Of a stretch of DNA of 64,000 nucleotides, positions 19,281 to 27,950 are shown piece by piece. Both the position numbers and the translations under genes were made by a program. Position 1 is the stretch's first letter; each line of letters begins with the position of its first letter. Under the pieces are notes generated by a model that was not told where the DNA came from, searched no databases, and saw only the letters and a program-made list of their open reading frames with translations. Origin of the DNA: Aquimarina sp. Aq78 (GTDB taxonomy: Bacteria; Bacteroidota; Bacteroidia; Flavobacteriales; Flavobacteriaceae); contig NZ_OMKA01000020.1 in assembly GCF_900299525.1 (NCBI RefSeq), positions 62,001-126,000 on the forward strand, read 5' to 3'.

Positions 19281-22082
19281 ATGAAAAGTCAAATGAAAAA
19301 AATACTATTATTCTTACTACTTATTATCTCCATTTCTTTAACAGGCCAAACCACCTACTACGTAGCTGTAAACGGAAATGATTCTAGTGGCAATGGTTCT
19401 AACGATACTCCCTGGGCAACGATCCAACATGCTCTTAATACTGTTACAGATGGTAGTACAATTTTGGTAAAACCTGGCACATACAATGGGCGTGTTAGAA
19501 TTCGTGGAAGTTTTACTACTGGTGTTTTGGTAAAATCACAAGTGCCATATATGGCAAAATTACGCAACAATACTACCGTTATTACTGCATATACAAACCC
19601 TAATGGTTGCCATGGTATTACTTTTGATGGTTTTGATATAGCTCATGATGCTCCCGGTGCTGCCCCCTTAGTTATTCATATTGATGGAAATGGTAATGGT
19701 GATGTACATGATATTACATTTCAGAATTGTATTATACATGATAGTTATAATAATGATCTTGTAAAGGTAAATGCAGCTTGTTACAATATCACTTTCCAGG
19801 GAAATTTATTTTTTAATCAAGCTGGATCTGATGAGCATATCGACGGTAATAGTGTCGAAAATCTAATTATACAGGACAACATTTTCTTAAACGATTTTTC
19901 GAGTAGTGGCCGTACAAATAACAATGCTACCAGTAGTTTTATTGTTATCAAAGATAGTGGCGGTAGTAATGATATCTATACCGGTTCAAGAAATGTTAAA
20001 ATCCGTAGAAATGTATTTCTAAATTGGGAAGGAACAATAGCTACAAACTTTGTACTTATAGGAGAAGACAGTGAACCTCACTACCAGGCCTTTGATGTTA
20101 TGATAGAAAATAACTTGATGCTGGGAAATAGTAGTAATCCTATGCGAGCACCATTTGGCATTAAGGGATGTAGAGATATTACATTCAGAAACAATACAGT
20201 AACAGGAGATTTACCTGCTAATGCATATGCTTTTAGATTTAATAGAGAACCTACAAATCCAATTATCAACAATATTAATATTTACAATAATATATGGTCG
20301 GATCCCACCGGGACTATGAATGATTTTTCAGATTGCCCTATATCTCATACCGATACTTATAGTTTAGATACTAACCTATATTGGAATAATGGTACTCCTA
20401 TTCCTCAGGATAGCAGTGATAAAATTAACAGTGCAGATGATGCAAACGGTATAACGGCTAATCCACTGCTAAGAGGTCAAAATAATATAATCATTCCTCA
20501 TTATAATTCTTCTTTAAACCAATTTAAAGATGGTTCGGTTACTATTAGAGAAGCATTCGAACGTTTAGTAAACACGTATGGAACACCCGAGGCCAATAGC
20601 CCAGTTATTAATATGGCAAGAGCAGATCAGCTTCCTGCAGATGATATCTTAGGTAGGCTACGGGTAAATGCCGATATCGGTGCAGTAGCACCAGGTGCGG
20701 TAGAAAATAATGAATTAGCACTAATTCGACCAGATAATGGTTCAGAAAATATTTCCATTACTCCTACTTTAGAATGGTCGGGGTCTGCAAGTTCTTATTC
20801 TTTAGAAATAACAGATTGTAGTCCTATAGATCCTCCTCCTCCAAATCCTACAACCGGTCTGGGTCTGGATAAATTTAATCTTATCGAGGGTCCCAAAACG
20901 ATTGCACAGATTCCTGATGATCTATCCGGGTTAACTTACAACAGCACTACTAATACAATTTTTGCAGTGATTAACGATCCTCCCAGACTGTATGAATTGA
21001 GTTTAGATGGTGATGTCATAAGAGCTATCCCCTTACAGGGTTTTAATGATACAGAAGGTTTGGTATGGATTAATGGTACTGATTTTTTTGTTATTGAAGA
21101 AAAAAGAGGGCGTGCTGTTAAAATTACTGTAGAAAACACAACAACAACAATTTCTTATCCTGCAAATTATATTCAATTACCCGGTAATTGGGGAGCAAAT
21201 AATGGACTGGAAGGTGTGTCCTATAATCCAAATACAAATGAATTAATCCTCGTAAAAGAAAAAAGCCCGTTAACTATATACTCTTTAGAGATACCCGCAG
21301 ATTTATCAACTCCTCCTACGGTTACCAATCCATTCGATATTGCTACAAATAATTTTGGGTTTAATGATTTGTCTGGTTTACATCATTTGGGAAGTAATAC
21401 CATACAGCAAGAAACTCATTTTCTTGTATTAAGCCATGAATCCAGGGCATTAGTAGAAACCGATATGACCGGAAAAGAACATAGTCGTTTAGATCTTGGT
21501 ACTAATGGTGCAAATGGTACATTACCCAATAGAATTCTCCAGGCAGAGGGAATAACTGTAGATAATCAAGAAACAATCTATATCGTAAGTGAGCCCAATA
21601 CTTTTTATAAGTTTTCTAAGTCAGCGTCTGCAAATACTAACAAAATGGCCCCTATATTTACAGCGTCTAATATATCTGAAAAATCATTTGTTGTTCCAGA
21701 AAATACACTTACTATAAACACAGAATACTGTTGGAGAATAAAAGACAATGATACAGGAGATTGGACTTCTTATTTTTCGTTTACTACAGGGGATAATGAA
21801 AACCCACCACCACCGTTGCCCGTAGAAACTACCAATACTATCCAAGTTTTTCCTAATCCGGCAGATACCTACCTTAGTGTTTCATTTGATTTTGATGAGC
21901 TTCCAGAAGATATACAATTTTTCATGTATGATATTTCGGGGAAAGAAATATTGAGACAGTCCTCTGTTAATATTTTAGACAATGAGTTATATATAGATGT
22001 TAGTCGTTTCTCTAAAGGCTGTTATTTCATAAAAATCAAATACCCTAAAGAGGACATCGTTAAAAGTTTTATAAAGAAGTAA
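19281..22082 (+). CDS. T9SS-secreted beta-helix protein with an SdiA-regulated-like domain inserted in an Fn3-like domain
   Basis: 933 residues. Signal peptide 1-23. Residues 24-470 are a right-handed parallel beta-helix of the pectate-lyase/chondroitinase-B type, opening YYVAVNGNDSSGNGSNDTPW and carrying many N/D-I-x-F rungs. A fibronectin-III-like half-domain starts near 478 (RPDNGSENISITPTLEWSG). It is broken at about 520 by a roughly 260-residue beta-propeller resembling SdiA-regulated/YjiK domains (LSGLTYNSTTNTIFAV, GLEGVSYNPNTNELILVKEK). The Fn3-like fold resumes near 787 and ends in YWCRI-like INTEYCWRIKDNDTG. A type A T9SS sorting domain runs from 849 (VFPNPADTYLSV) to the end. A role in polysaccharide degradation or binding at the cell surface is likely; the substrate is unknown. 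Confidence 0.85.
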   Translation: MKSQMKKILLFLLLIISISLTGQTTYYVAVNGNDSSGNGSNDTPWATIQHALNTVTDGSTILVKPGTYNGRVRIRGSFTTGVLVKSQVPYMAKLRNNTTVITAYTNPNGCHGITFDGFDIAHDAPGAAPLVIHIDGNGNGDVHDITFQNCIIHDSYNNDLVKVNAACYNITFQGNLFFNQAGSDEHIDGNSVENLIIQDNIFLNDFSSSGRTNNNATSSFIVIKDSGGSNDIYTGSRNVKIRRNVFLNWEGTIATNFVLIGEDSEPHYQAFDVMIENNLMLGNSSNPMRAPFGIKGCRDITFRNNTVTGDLPANAYAFRFNREPTNPIINNINIYNNIWSDPTGTMNDFSDCPISHTDTYSLDTNLYWNNGTPIPQDSSDKINSADDANGITANPLLRGQNNIIIPHYNSSLNQFKDGSVTIREAFERLVNTYGTPEANSPVINMARADQLPADDILGRLRVNADIGAVAPGAVENNELALIRPDNGSENISITPTLEWSGSASSYSLEITDCSPIDPPPPNPTTGLGLDKFNLIEGPKTIAQIPDDLSGLTYNSTTNTIFAVINDPPRLYELSLDGDVIRAIPLQGFNDTEGLVWINGTDFFVIEEKRGRAVKITVENTTTTISYPANYIQLPGNWGANNGLEGVSYNPNTNELILVKEKSPLTIYSLEIPADLSTPPTVTNPFDIATNNFGFNDLSGLHHLGSNTIQQETHFLVLSHESRALVETDMTGKEHSRLDLGTNGANGTLPNRILQAEGITVDNQETIYIVSEPNTFYKFSKSASANTNKMAPIFTASNISEKSFVVPENTLTINTEYCWRIKDNDTGDWTSYFSFTTGDNENPPPPLPVETTNTIQVFPNPADTYLSVSFDFDELPEDIQFFMYDISGKEILRQSSVNILDNELYIDVSRFSKGCYFIKIKYPKEDIVKSFIKK

Positions 22083-22098
22083 TTTAAGTAGATACTTT

Positions 22099-22307
22099 AA
22101 ACCTGAGTTCGGTCTAAGCTATACTGTTATAAAAAAGCGTCAATTCGAGTGGTTTTTCAGAATAAAATGGAGAAAAACTGTATCGAGAATAGCTTTTTTA
22201 GATAGAAAACCACCATTCTCGATACAATCTTCCAGTCTGTACTGAGCTATGTCAAAGTATCAGATCACTCGAATTGACGTGATTTTCTTACGTCGAACTC
22301 AGGTTTT
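22099..22307. repeat. Palindromic dispersed element, copy A (about 208 bp)
   Basis: Nested inverted repeats. Outer arms are AAACCTGAGTTCG (22099-22111) and CGAACTCAGGTTT (about 22294-22306). Inner arms are CGTCAATTCGAGTG (22138-22151) and CACTCGAATTGACG (22266-22279). A central TCGAGAATAG / CTATTCTCGATA-like stem lies between them. A second copy with the same order is at 48243-48450 and a degraded one at 51862-52105. No coding potential. Confidence 0.8.
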
Positions 22308-22379
22308 AAATACACATCTAAAAAGCATTATCAACAGAACTTCTTTGGTTCGAAATCTTTTATACAAATATTAGCAATC

Positions 22380-22600
22380 TATTGCTATTACTGACCCGCG
22401 CACAGGGTTGAGGTGTCCCCGCAGCGAGGGAGTCTTATCCTATTGCGGGGATTGGTTTCCTCCTTGCGGGGGAAGGTGTCGGTATGCCGATGGTCGATAA
22501 AAGGAGTGCGGGGAAAGGTATCCATATTGCGCTGATCGATATACCTATACCGATGGTCGATAAAAAGAGTGCGAGGAGCTATATAAAAAACCCTTCAACC
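22380..22600. repeat. GC-rich low-complexity patch with internal direct repeats
   Basis: This patch is visibly richer in G than its surroundings. Two direct copies of CCGATGGTCGATAAAA followed by GAGTGCG lie at about 22487-22514 and 22550-22577. A CCCCGCAGCGAGGGAG / TTGCGGGG pairing occurs near 22416-22450. No open reading frame. The patch and the palindromic element fill the 675-bp gap between the beta-helix gene and the next gene. Confidence 0.6.
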
Positions 22601-22756
22601 AGCCTGTCCTGAGCTTATCAAAGATCTTTTTAAACTTTAATCTTTTATCCTTATCAAAAAGCAATCTTTATTTTGAATATTAAATTTTAGATTTTACCTT
22701 AACCGCCAGAATTAATTGTATTAACCCCAAATTAAATTAAGAATAGTTGCCCTACT

Positions 22757-23113
22757 ATGAGTAATCGACAAACCACCAAATATGCTATCTACACCGTAGC
22801 CGTTTTATCTGCTGCGTTAATCAATGAGTATATCTTAAAATATGTAAAGAAACATATCGATCAACAGGGATACCTTCTGGTACTAATAGATATGCTGGTT
22901 ATCGTTTTAATTTTTGCACCTGCTTTTGCCCTGGTGACTAATTATGCAAAGAAGATTTCTAAGGCGTATCTTAAGACTTCTAAAAAATTGTCGAGTAGAA
23001 ATAATGGGATCCTGCTAGGGTTTATCGTTGCCATACTTATTTTATTTATCCTTTATGCTAATCTTAGACATAACATCAATGTAATCAATGATCTAAAAGC
23101 CTTGATTTCGTAA
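22757..23113 (+). CDS. Small membrane protein of unknown function
   Basis: 118 residues with three predicted membrane helices (about 10-28, 40-62, 88-108) separated by a basic loop (KKISKAYLKTSKKLSSRNN). No family recognised. ATG start. It lies 114 bp upstream of the double-glycine leader peptide gene on the same strand; whether it serves that peptide, for instance in export or immunity, is unknown. Confidence 0.6.
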   Translation: MSNRQTTKYAIYTVAVLSAALINEYILKYVKKHIDQQGYLLVLIDMLVIVLIFAPAFALVTNYAKKISKAYLKTSKKLSSRNNGILLGFIVAILILFILYANLRHNINVINDLKALIS

Positions 23114-23227
23114 TAATTATCCATTTTTTAAATCGTTAATAGGTAAACTATAACATTTATTATCTTGTTATGCTTTGGTTAATACTGTATTTTAGTACAT
23201 ACATTAATCAATATAAATTATTTACTC

Positions 23228-23449
23228 ATGAAAAATTCTTTAGAAGCATTTAAAAAATTCAAAGTATTATCCCGAGAAGAGCTAATATTAATCGGCGGAG
23301 GCAGAAGAGATCAATGTACTGCAGAGCAGGTCAATAATTGCACATTTGTGCAATATTATCCAGAAGGTTCTGTAATGATGGATTGTGGAGTATCTGAAGA
23401 CTCTAATGGGGACGAAGAATGGATTTCGTGTGAAGCACATATAGCGTAA
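23228..23449 (+). CDS. Double-glycine leader (bacteriocin/RiPP-like) precursor peptide
   Basis: 73 residues. The N-terminal 25 residues form a typical double-glycine leader: amphipathic SLEAFKKFKVLSREELILI ending in GGG at 23-25. Such leaders are cut by C39 peptidase-ABC exporters. The 48-residue core is acidic and holds four Cys (in DQC, NNC, MDC and ISC contexts), so disulfides or other modification are possible. No C39 peptidase, LanM or radical-SAM gene lies in this window. I see no close family member, so the class is left open. Confidence 0.6.
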   Translation: MKNSLEAFKKFKVLSREELILIGGGRRDQCTAEQVNNCTFVQYYPEGSVMMDCGVSEDSNGDEEWISCEAHIA

Positions 23450-23591
23450 TCCGGGTTTAATCAAATTTCTTTCCAAAACACTAAATTACTCTGCATTTTT
23501 AATGTGGAGTTTTTTGGTATGCCATCTTACTATCCCTATTACATCATCTTCCTCTCGTATTAATTCTAAGGCATACTATATCGCTAATCAT

Positions 23592-23631
23592 AAAAAAACA
23601 ACCCCCAGTGGTTAACAACTCCTCTGGGGGT
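23592..23631 (-). terminator. Rho-independent terminator of the arginine operon
   Basis: ACCCCCAG ... CTGGGGGT stem (23601-23631) with the T run on the minus-strand side (A run at 23592-23598). It is located about 190 bp past the argH stop codon. The rest of the 23450-23822 gap shows no gene. Confidence 0.75.
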
Positions 23632-23822
23632 CTAGGCTGAAGCGAAAAAATCAAACTAACTCAACTTACACTCAATTAAATATACTTCAGCTTCTCTTCA
23701 ATATCATTAAGATATGCCTTTTTATTAACATTTTCAATTTTTTATTTAAGAACTATAAACTAATCCTATAGAGTAGCTTGCGTTCTAACATAATTCACCT
23801 GTTTTTCGAAAGTATTGTTCCC

Positions 23823-25100
23823 TCAAACTTCCTCTAATTTCTTTTTTATTTTGTTAAGACATAAATTATTAATACTGCCACTATGGCTATGTTTTGTATT
23901 CTTTTCGGGGGTATATTGTCCATTCTCAATGTCTAACCCTATTTTTATATATGCATCTCTAAACGACATACCTTGCATCACTAATTCGTTTAATGTATCT
24001 ACACTAAACAGATAATCATACTTATCGTCATCCAAAATATTTTTGTTCACCTTTATATTTTTGAGTGCATACATAGTCATCTCCAGAGATGCTTTTAAAT
24101 CCTGAATAGCGGGTACAATTCCTTCTTTAAGCAATTGTAAATCCCTGTGGTATCCACTCGGTAAATTATTGATTAACAAATTTAGTTCGTAAGGCAGTGC
24201 CTGAATTTTATTACATTTTCCTCTTATTAATTCAAAGACGTCTGGATTCTTCTTATGTGGCATAATACTAGATCCAGTAGTAAATTCTGATGGAATACTC
24301 ATAAAATCAAAATTCTGACTCATATACAAACATACATCCATTGCCAATTTAGATAAAGTCGCGGCTACACTACTCATGGCAAAAGCGGTAGATTTTTCAG
24401 ACTTTCCTCTACTCATCTGTGCAGCAACTACATTATATTTAAGAGTTTCGAATCCTAATTCTCTCGTGGTAAATTCTCTATCTATTGGAAATGAACTACC
24501 ATATCCGGCAGCACTTCCCAAAGGGTTTTGATCAACAACTTTTAATGCTGCATTTACAAAATACAAATCATCAACAAAGCTTTCTGCATAGGCAGAAAAC
24601 CAAAGTCCAAAAGAAGAAGGCATTGCTATCTGCATATGCGTATATCCAGGAAGTAATACATCCTTATACGTTTCTGCATGGGTTAGTAAATTCTGAGATA
24701 GCTCGTTAACAAGAGATTTAATCTGAAGTAATTCATCCTTCATATATAGATGCATCGCCACCAAAACCTGATCATTACGTGATCTGGCGGTATGTATTCG
24801 CTTACCCGCATCTCCTATTCGTTGAGTTAATTCATACTCAATTTTAGAATGTATATCTTCAAATCGGTCTTCTATCACAAAAACTCCTTTTTCTATTTCC
24901 CGCCCCAATATATTCAATTCTTTTTCAATTTCAGAAATTTCTTTATCAGAAAGTAAATTAATCTTATACAGCATCTTAGCATGAACCAATGTCGCTTGTA
25001 CATCATACTTGGCAATTACCATATCCAATTGCCTGTCATTACCCACTGTAAACCTATCTATCTTTTGATCTGTCGGTAATCCTTTATCCCAAAGTTTCAT
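23823..25100 (-). CDS. argH: Argininosuccinate lyase
   Basis: 425 residues. It cleaves argininosuccinate to arginine and fumarate, the last step of arginine synthesis. The fumarase/aspartase superfamily signature GSSIMPHKKNPD is present with its flexible catalytic Ser loop. TARSRNDQVLVAMHLYMKDE and the LPGYTHMQ active-site segment are also intact. It is somewhat shorter than the usual 455-465 at the C terminus, as in other Bacteroidota. It is last gene of the arginine operon, 41 bp after argE; that gap contains a 20-bp collapsed end-to-end copy of the inverted repeat seen at 12142. Confidence 0.93.
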   Translation of the reverse strand: MKLWDKGLPTDQKIDRFTVGNDRQLDMVIAKYDVQATLVHAKMLYKINLLSDKEISEIEKELNILGREIEKGVFVIEDRFEDIHSKIEYELTQRIGDAGKRIHTARSRNDQVLVAMHLYMKDELLQIKSLVNELSQNLLTHAETYKDVLLPGYTHMQIAMPSSFGLWFSAYAESFVDDLYFVNAALKVVDQNPLGSAAGYGSSFPIDREFTTRELGFETLKYNVVAAQMSRGKSEKSTAFAMSSVAATLSKLAMDVCLYMSQNFDFMSIPSEFTTGSSIMPHKKNPDVFELIRGKCNKIQALPYELNLLINNLPSGYHRDLQLLKEGIVPAIQDLKASLEMTMYALKNIKVNKNILDDDKYDYLFSVDTLNELVMQGMSFRDAYIKIGLDIENGQYTPEKNTKHSHSGSINNLCLNKIKKKLEEV

Positions 25101-25116
25101 TAGCTATTTTTTTATT

Positions 25117-25136
25117 GAAGTGGTTTAAACCATTTT
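25117..25136. repeat. Solo palindrome GAAGTGGTTTAAACCATTTT
   Basis: It matches the left end of the 12142-12301 element running directly into its right end. It may be a scar left by loss of the interior, sitting between argE and argH. Confidence 0.5.
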
Positions 25137-25141
25137 ATTAT

Positions 25142-26203
25142 TTATACTATACCTTCTAAAATTTTTATATACAATTCGATTCCTTCTTTGATCTCATCTA
25201 CATAAATAAACTCATTTGCAGAATGTGATCTGGTCGAATCTCCCGGCCCTAGTTTTAATGAAGGACAACTCAATACTGACTGGTCAGATAATGTTGGTGA
25301 TCCATAGGTACTTCTTCCTAGTGCTATCCCGGATTTTACAATGGGATGATCTATAGCAATTGATGAAGATCCTAAATCCAGAGATCTGGAGGTTACCTCT
25401 GCATACTGAGGCATTTGTTTTTTTACAATTTCCAGAATCTCTTCATTATCATACTTATCATTTACTCGTATATCCACCACCAGGTCACAGCTTGCGGGCA
25501 CCACATTATGTTGTTTCCCTGCATTAACCTGCGTCACCGTAGCTTTTACTTTACCCAAGGCTTTTGATGTTTTTTCAAATTCATATGTTTTAAACCATTG
25601 GATCACTTGCAGAGCATTATAAATTGCATTATCATCATTAGGATGAGCAGCATGACTTGCTGTTCCTTTTACCGATACATCTAATACCAATAAGCCTTTT
25701 TCTGCAACGGCTAATTGCATTAGTGTTGGCTCTCCTACAATGCCAAACTCTACATTTTTAAGGTATTTTAATACGCTTTTTAACCCCAAAGGACCACTAC
25801 TCTCCTCTTCTGCAGAAGCAACAATAACAAAATTGTATTTTAACCCTTCTTTACCATAGAAATAAGTAAATGCAGCTAACAAAGACACGAGGCAACCTCC
25901 CGCATCATTACTTCCTAAACCAAATAGTTTTCCATCTTCTACAAAAGCTTTAAATGGATCATTAGTATAGTTTCCATTGGGCTTTACCGTATCATGATGA
26001 GAGTTTAATAAAATAGTACGTTTAGATTCGTCAAAATACTTATTGTATGCCCATATATTATTATTTTCTCTCTCGAAAGGAATATCATTTTGGATGAACC
26101 ATTTCTCGATCAATTGAGCTGTTTTTTCCTCTTCTGAAGAAAAAGATGGCGTTTCTATTAAATGATGTAAAAGCTCAATCGCTTCACGTGTTAGTTTTTC
26201 CAT
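25142..26203 (-). CDS. argE: M20 family deacylase, probable N-succinyl/acetyl-citrulline (ornithine) deacylase
   Basis: 353 residues. M20 metallopeptidase with the di-zinc ligands in NSHHDTV, the bridging Asp in GSNDAGGC, the catalytic EEESSGP and a C-terminal His in STRSHSANE. A dimerisation domain lies at about 175-285. In this operon the carbamoyltransferase acts on an N-acylated ornithine, so this enzyme should remove the acyl group from N-acylcitrulline to give citrulline. It starts at ATG 26203, six bases after the argB stop region. Confidence 0.85.
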   Translation of the reverse strand: MEKLTREAIELLHHLIETPSFSSEEEKTAQLIEKWFIQNDIPFERENNNIWAYNKYFDESKRTILLNSHHDTVKPNGNYTNDPFKAFVEDGKLFGLGSNDAGGCLVSLLAAFTYFYGKEGLKYNFVIVASAEEESSGPLGLKSVLKYLKNVEFGIVGEPTLMQLAVAEKGLLVLDVSVKGTASHAAHPNDDNAIYNALQVIQWFKTYEFEKTSKALGKVKATVTQVNAGKQHNVVPASCDLVVDIRVNDKYDNEEILEIVKKQMPQYAEVTSRSLDLGSSSIAIDHPIVKSGIALGRSTYGSPTLSDQSVLSCPSLKLGPGDSTRSHSANEFIYVDEIKEGIELYIKILEGIV

Positions 26204-26209
26204 TAGTAT

Positions 26210-26989
26210 TTATAGACTTAAAGTCGTATGTTTAGTTTTGTTATCCTTTATAAAATCTGCATTAGCAATATGTACTTTACTTACCTTTTTCTGTAAAGCA
26301 TCAAAGCAATTCTGAAGTTTTGGAAGCATTCCTTCTGTGATAATTTGTGCATCCCTTAATTCGGTATATTTCTCTAAATTAATATGCTCGATTACAGAAT
26401 CTTTATCTTCTATATTTTCCAGAACACCTTTTAATTCGAAACAATAAAATAACGACACTTCATAATCAGCACTCATTTCAGAAGCAATTTCTGAAGCTAT
26501 AGTATCTGCATTTGTATTAAACAATTGTCCATGACTATTATGGGTAACGGCACAAAAAACAGGTGTAATCTCTTGATTCAAAAATGTTTTTATGATGTTA
26601 CTATTTACTTTAACCACATCACCAACATATCCATAATCCACAAATTGCACAGGTCTTTTCTTTGCAATAATCACATTTGCATCTGCCCCTGTTAACCCCA
26701 AAGCATTACAATGGTGATGCTGTAAACCAGCAACAATGGTCTTATTTAACAACCCGGCATAAGTCATCACAACAATATCCAGATTCTCTGCAGAAGTAAT
26801 TCTTCGACCATCAATCATCTCGGTTTTTACTCCCAATTGCGCTGCAAGTCGAGTAGCAGATTTTCCTCCACCATGAACCAAAATCTTTGGGCCTTCTATT
26901 TTAGAAAAACCTTCTAAGAAAGAAGTCAATGCTTCTGGATCTTCTATTATATTCCCGCCAATCTTGGCTACCAATAATCTTTTTTTCAT
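26210..26989 (-). CDS. argB: N-acyl-glutamate kinase
   Basis: 259 residues from the ATG at 26989, which directly follows the argF' stop (TAATGTGATG). A TTG six codons earlier overlaps argF' and is less likely. The amino-acid-kinase fold shows KIGGNIIED, LVHGGGKSATRLA, GLTGADANVI and NTNADTIASEIA. It phosphorylates N-acetyl- or N-succinylglutamate, the second step of the pathway. In this lineage the succinyl form is suggested by the neighbouring ArgF' specificity residue. Confidence 0.92.
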   Translation of the reverse strand: MKKRLLVAKIGGNIIEDPEALTSFLEGFSKIEGPKILVHGGGKSATRLAAQLGVKTEMIDGRRITSAENLDIVVMTYAGLLNKTIVAGLQHHHCNALGLTGADANVIIAKKRPVQFVDYGYVGDVVKVNSNIIKTFLNQEITPVFCAVTHNSHGQLFNTNADTIASEIASEMSADYEVSLFYCFELKGVLENIEDKDSVIEHINLEKYTELRDAQIITEGMLPKLQNCFDALQKKVSKVHIANADFIKDNKTKHTTLSL

Positions 26990-26993
26990 CACA

Positions 26994-27941
26994 TTAAGAT
27001 TTTTCAAGTATTTTCTTTAAAACCAATTGTGCAGCATATGTTCTATTATTTGCTTGTTCGATAACAATAGAATTTTTACTATCCAGTACTACATCATCTA
27101 CGACTACATTTCTCCTTACTGGCAAACAGTGCATAAGCTTAGCGTCATTAGTCAAATTCATTTTTTTGTTTGAGATTTTCCAGGAAGGATCATCATTTAT
27201 GACTTTACCGTACTCTTCATAAGCACTCCAGTTTTTGACATATACAAAATCAGCATCTTTTAATGCATTTTCCTGGTTGTAATCAATGGGCACCTGTTTA
27301 GTAATCTGACTGGCTAACTCAAATCCCACAGGATGGGTAATTACAAAATCTGCGTCCATACGCTGCATCATCTCTACAAAAGAATTAGCAACTGCCTGTG
27401 GTAAGGCTTTTGGATGCGGTGCCCATGATAGTACAACCTTTGGTTTGTCTATTTTTTTATATTCGGTAATAGTTATGGCATCTGTTAACGCTTGCAATGG
27501 ATGTCTAGTAGCACTTTCCATATTGATAACCGGTATTGAAGCATGGTTTATAAAACCATTAAGTACTTTTTCGCCGTAATCATCATCTCTATCTTCTAAT
27601 TTTGCAAAAGCTCGTACTCCTAGTATATCACAATATTGAGATACTACCTGAGCAGCTTCTTTTACATGTTCAGAATTTCCTTGATCCATTATGGTTCCGT
27701 CTCCGTACTCTAGCGACCAGCCTTCTCCAGTAAAATTCATGACCATGACATTCATTCCCAGGTTTAAGGCTGCTTTCTGAGTACTCAAACGTGTACGAAG
27801 GCTTGGGTTAAAAAATAACAATCCTATCGTCTTATCTTTACCCAAAGTCTTATTGGATAAAGGGTTTTTCTTTATCGCTATAGCTTCTTCTACCCAACCG
27901 GGTAATGAATCTATATCTTGTATTGAAAAGTAATTATTCAT
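26994..27941 (-). CDS. argF': N-succinylornithine carbamoyltransferase (argF')
   Basis: 315 residues. The carbamoyl-phosphate loop is NPSLRTRLS (the STRT loop of ordinary OTCs is changed), with the C-terminal HCLPVRRNVVVDDVV typical of the acetyl/succinyl-ornithine branch. The specificity residue, Glu92 in Xanthomonas AOTCase and Pro90 in Bacteroides fragilis SOTCase, is Ser90 here (in MDQGNSEHVKE). Published Xanthomonas mutants, including E92S, turn AOTCase into SOTCase, so N-succinylornithine is the predicted substrate. It sits in the middle of the arginine operon. Confidence 0.9.
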   Translation of the reverse strand: MNNYFSIQDIDSLPGWVEEAIAIKKNPLSNKTLGKDKTIGLLFFNPSLRTRLSTQKAALNLGMNVMVMNFTGEGWSLEYGDGTIMDQGNSEHVKEAAQVVSQYCDILGVRAFAKLEDRDDDYGEKVLNGFINHASIPVINMESATRHPLQALTDAITITEYKKIDKPKVVLSWAPHPKALPQAVANSFVEMMQRMDADFVITHPVGFELASQITKQVPIDYNQENALKDADFVYVKNWSAYEEYGKVINDDPSWKISNKKMNLTNDAKLMHCLPVRRNVVVDDVVLDSKNSIVIEQANNRTYAAQLVLKKILEKS

Positions 27942-27950
27942 TCTTATCTT

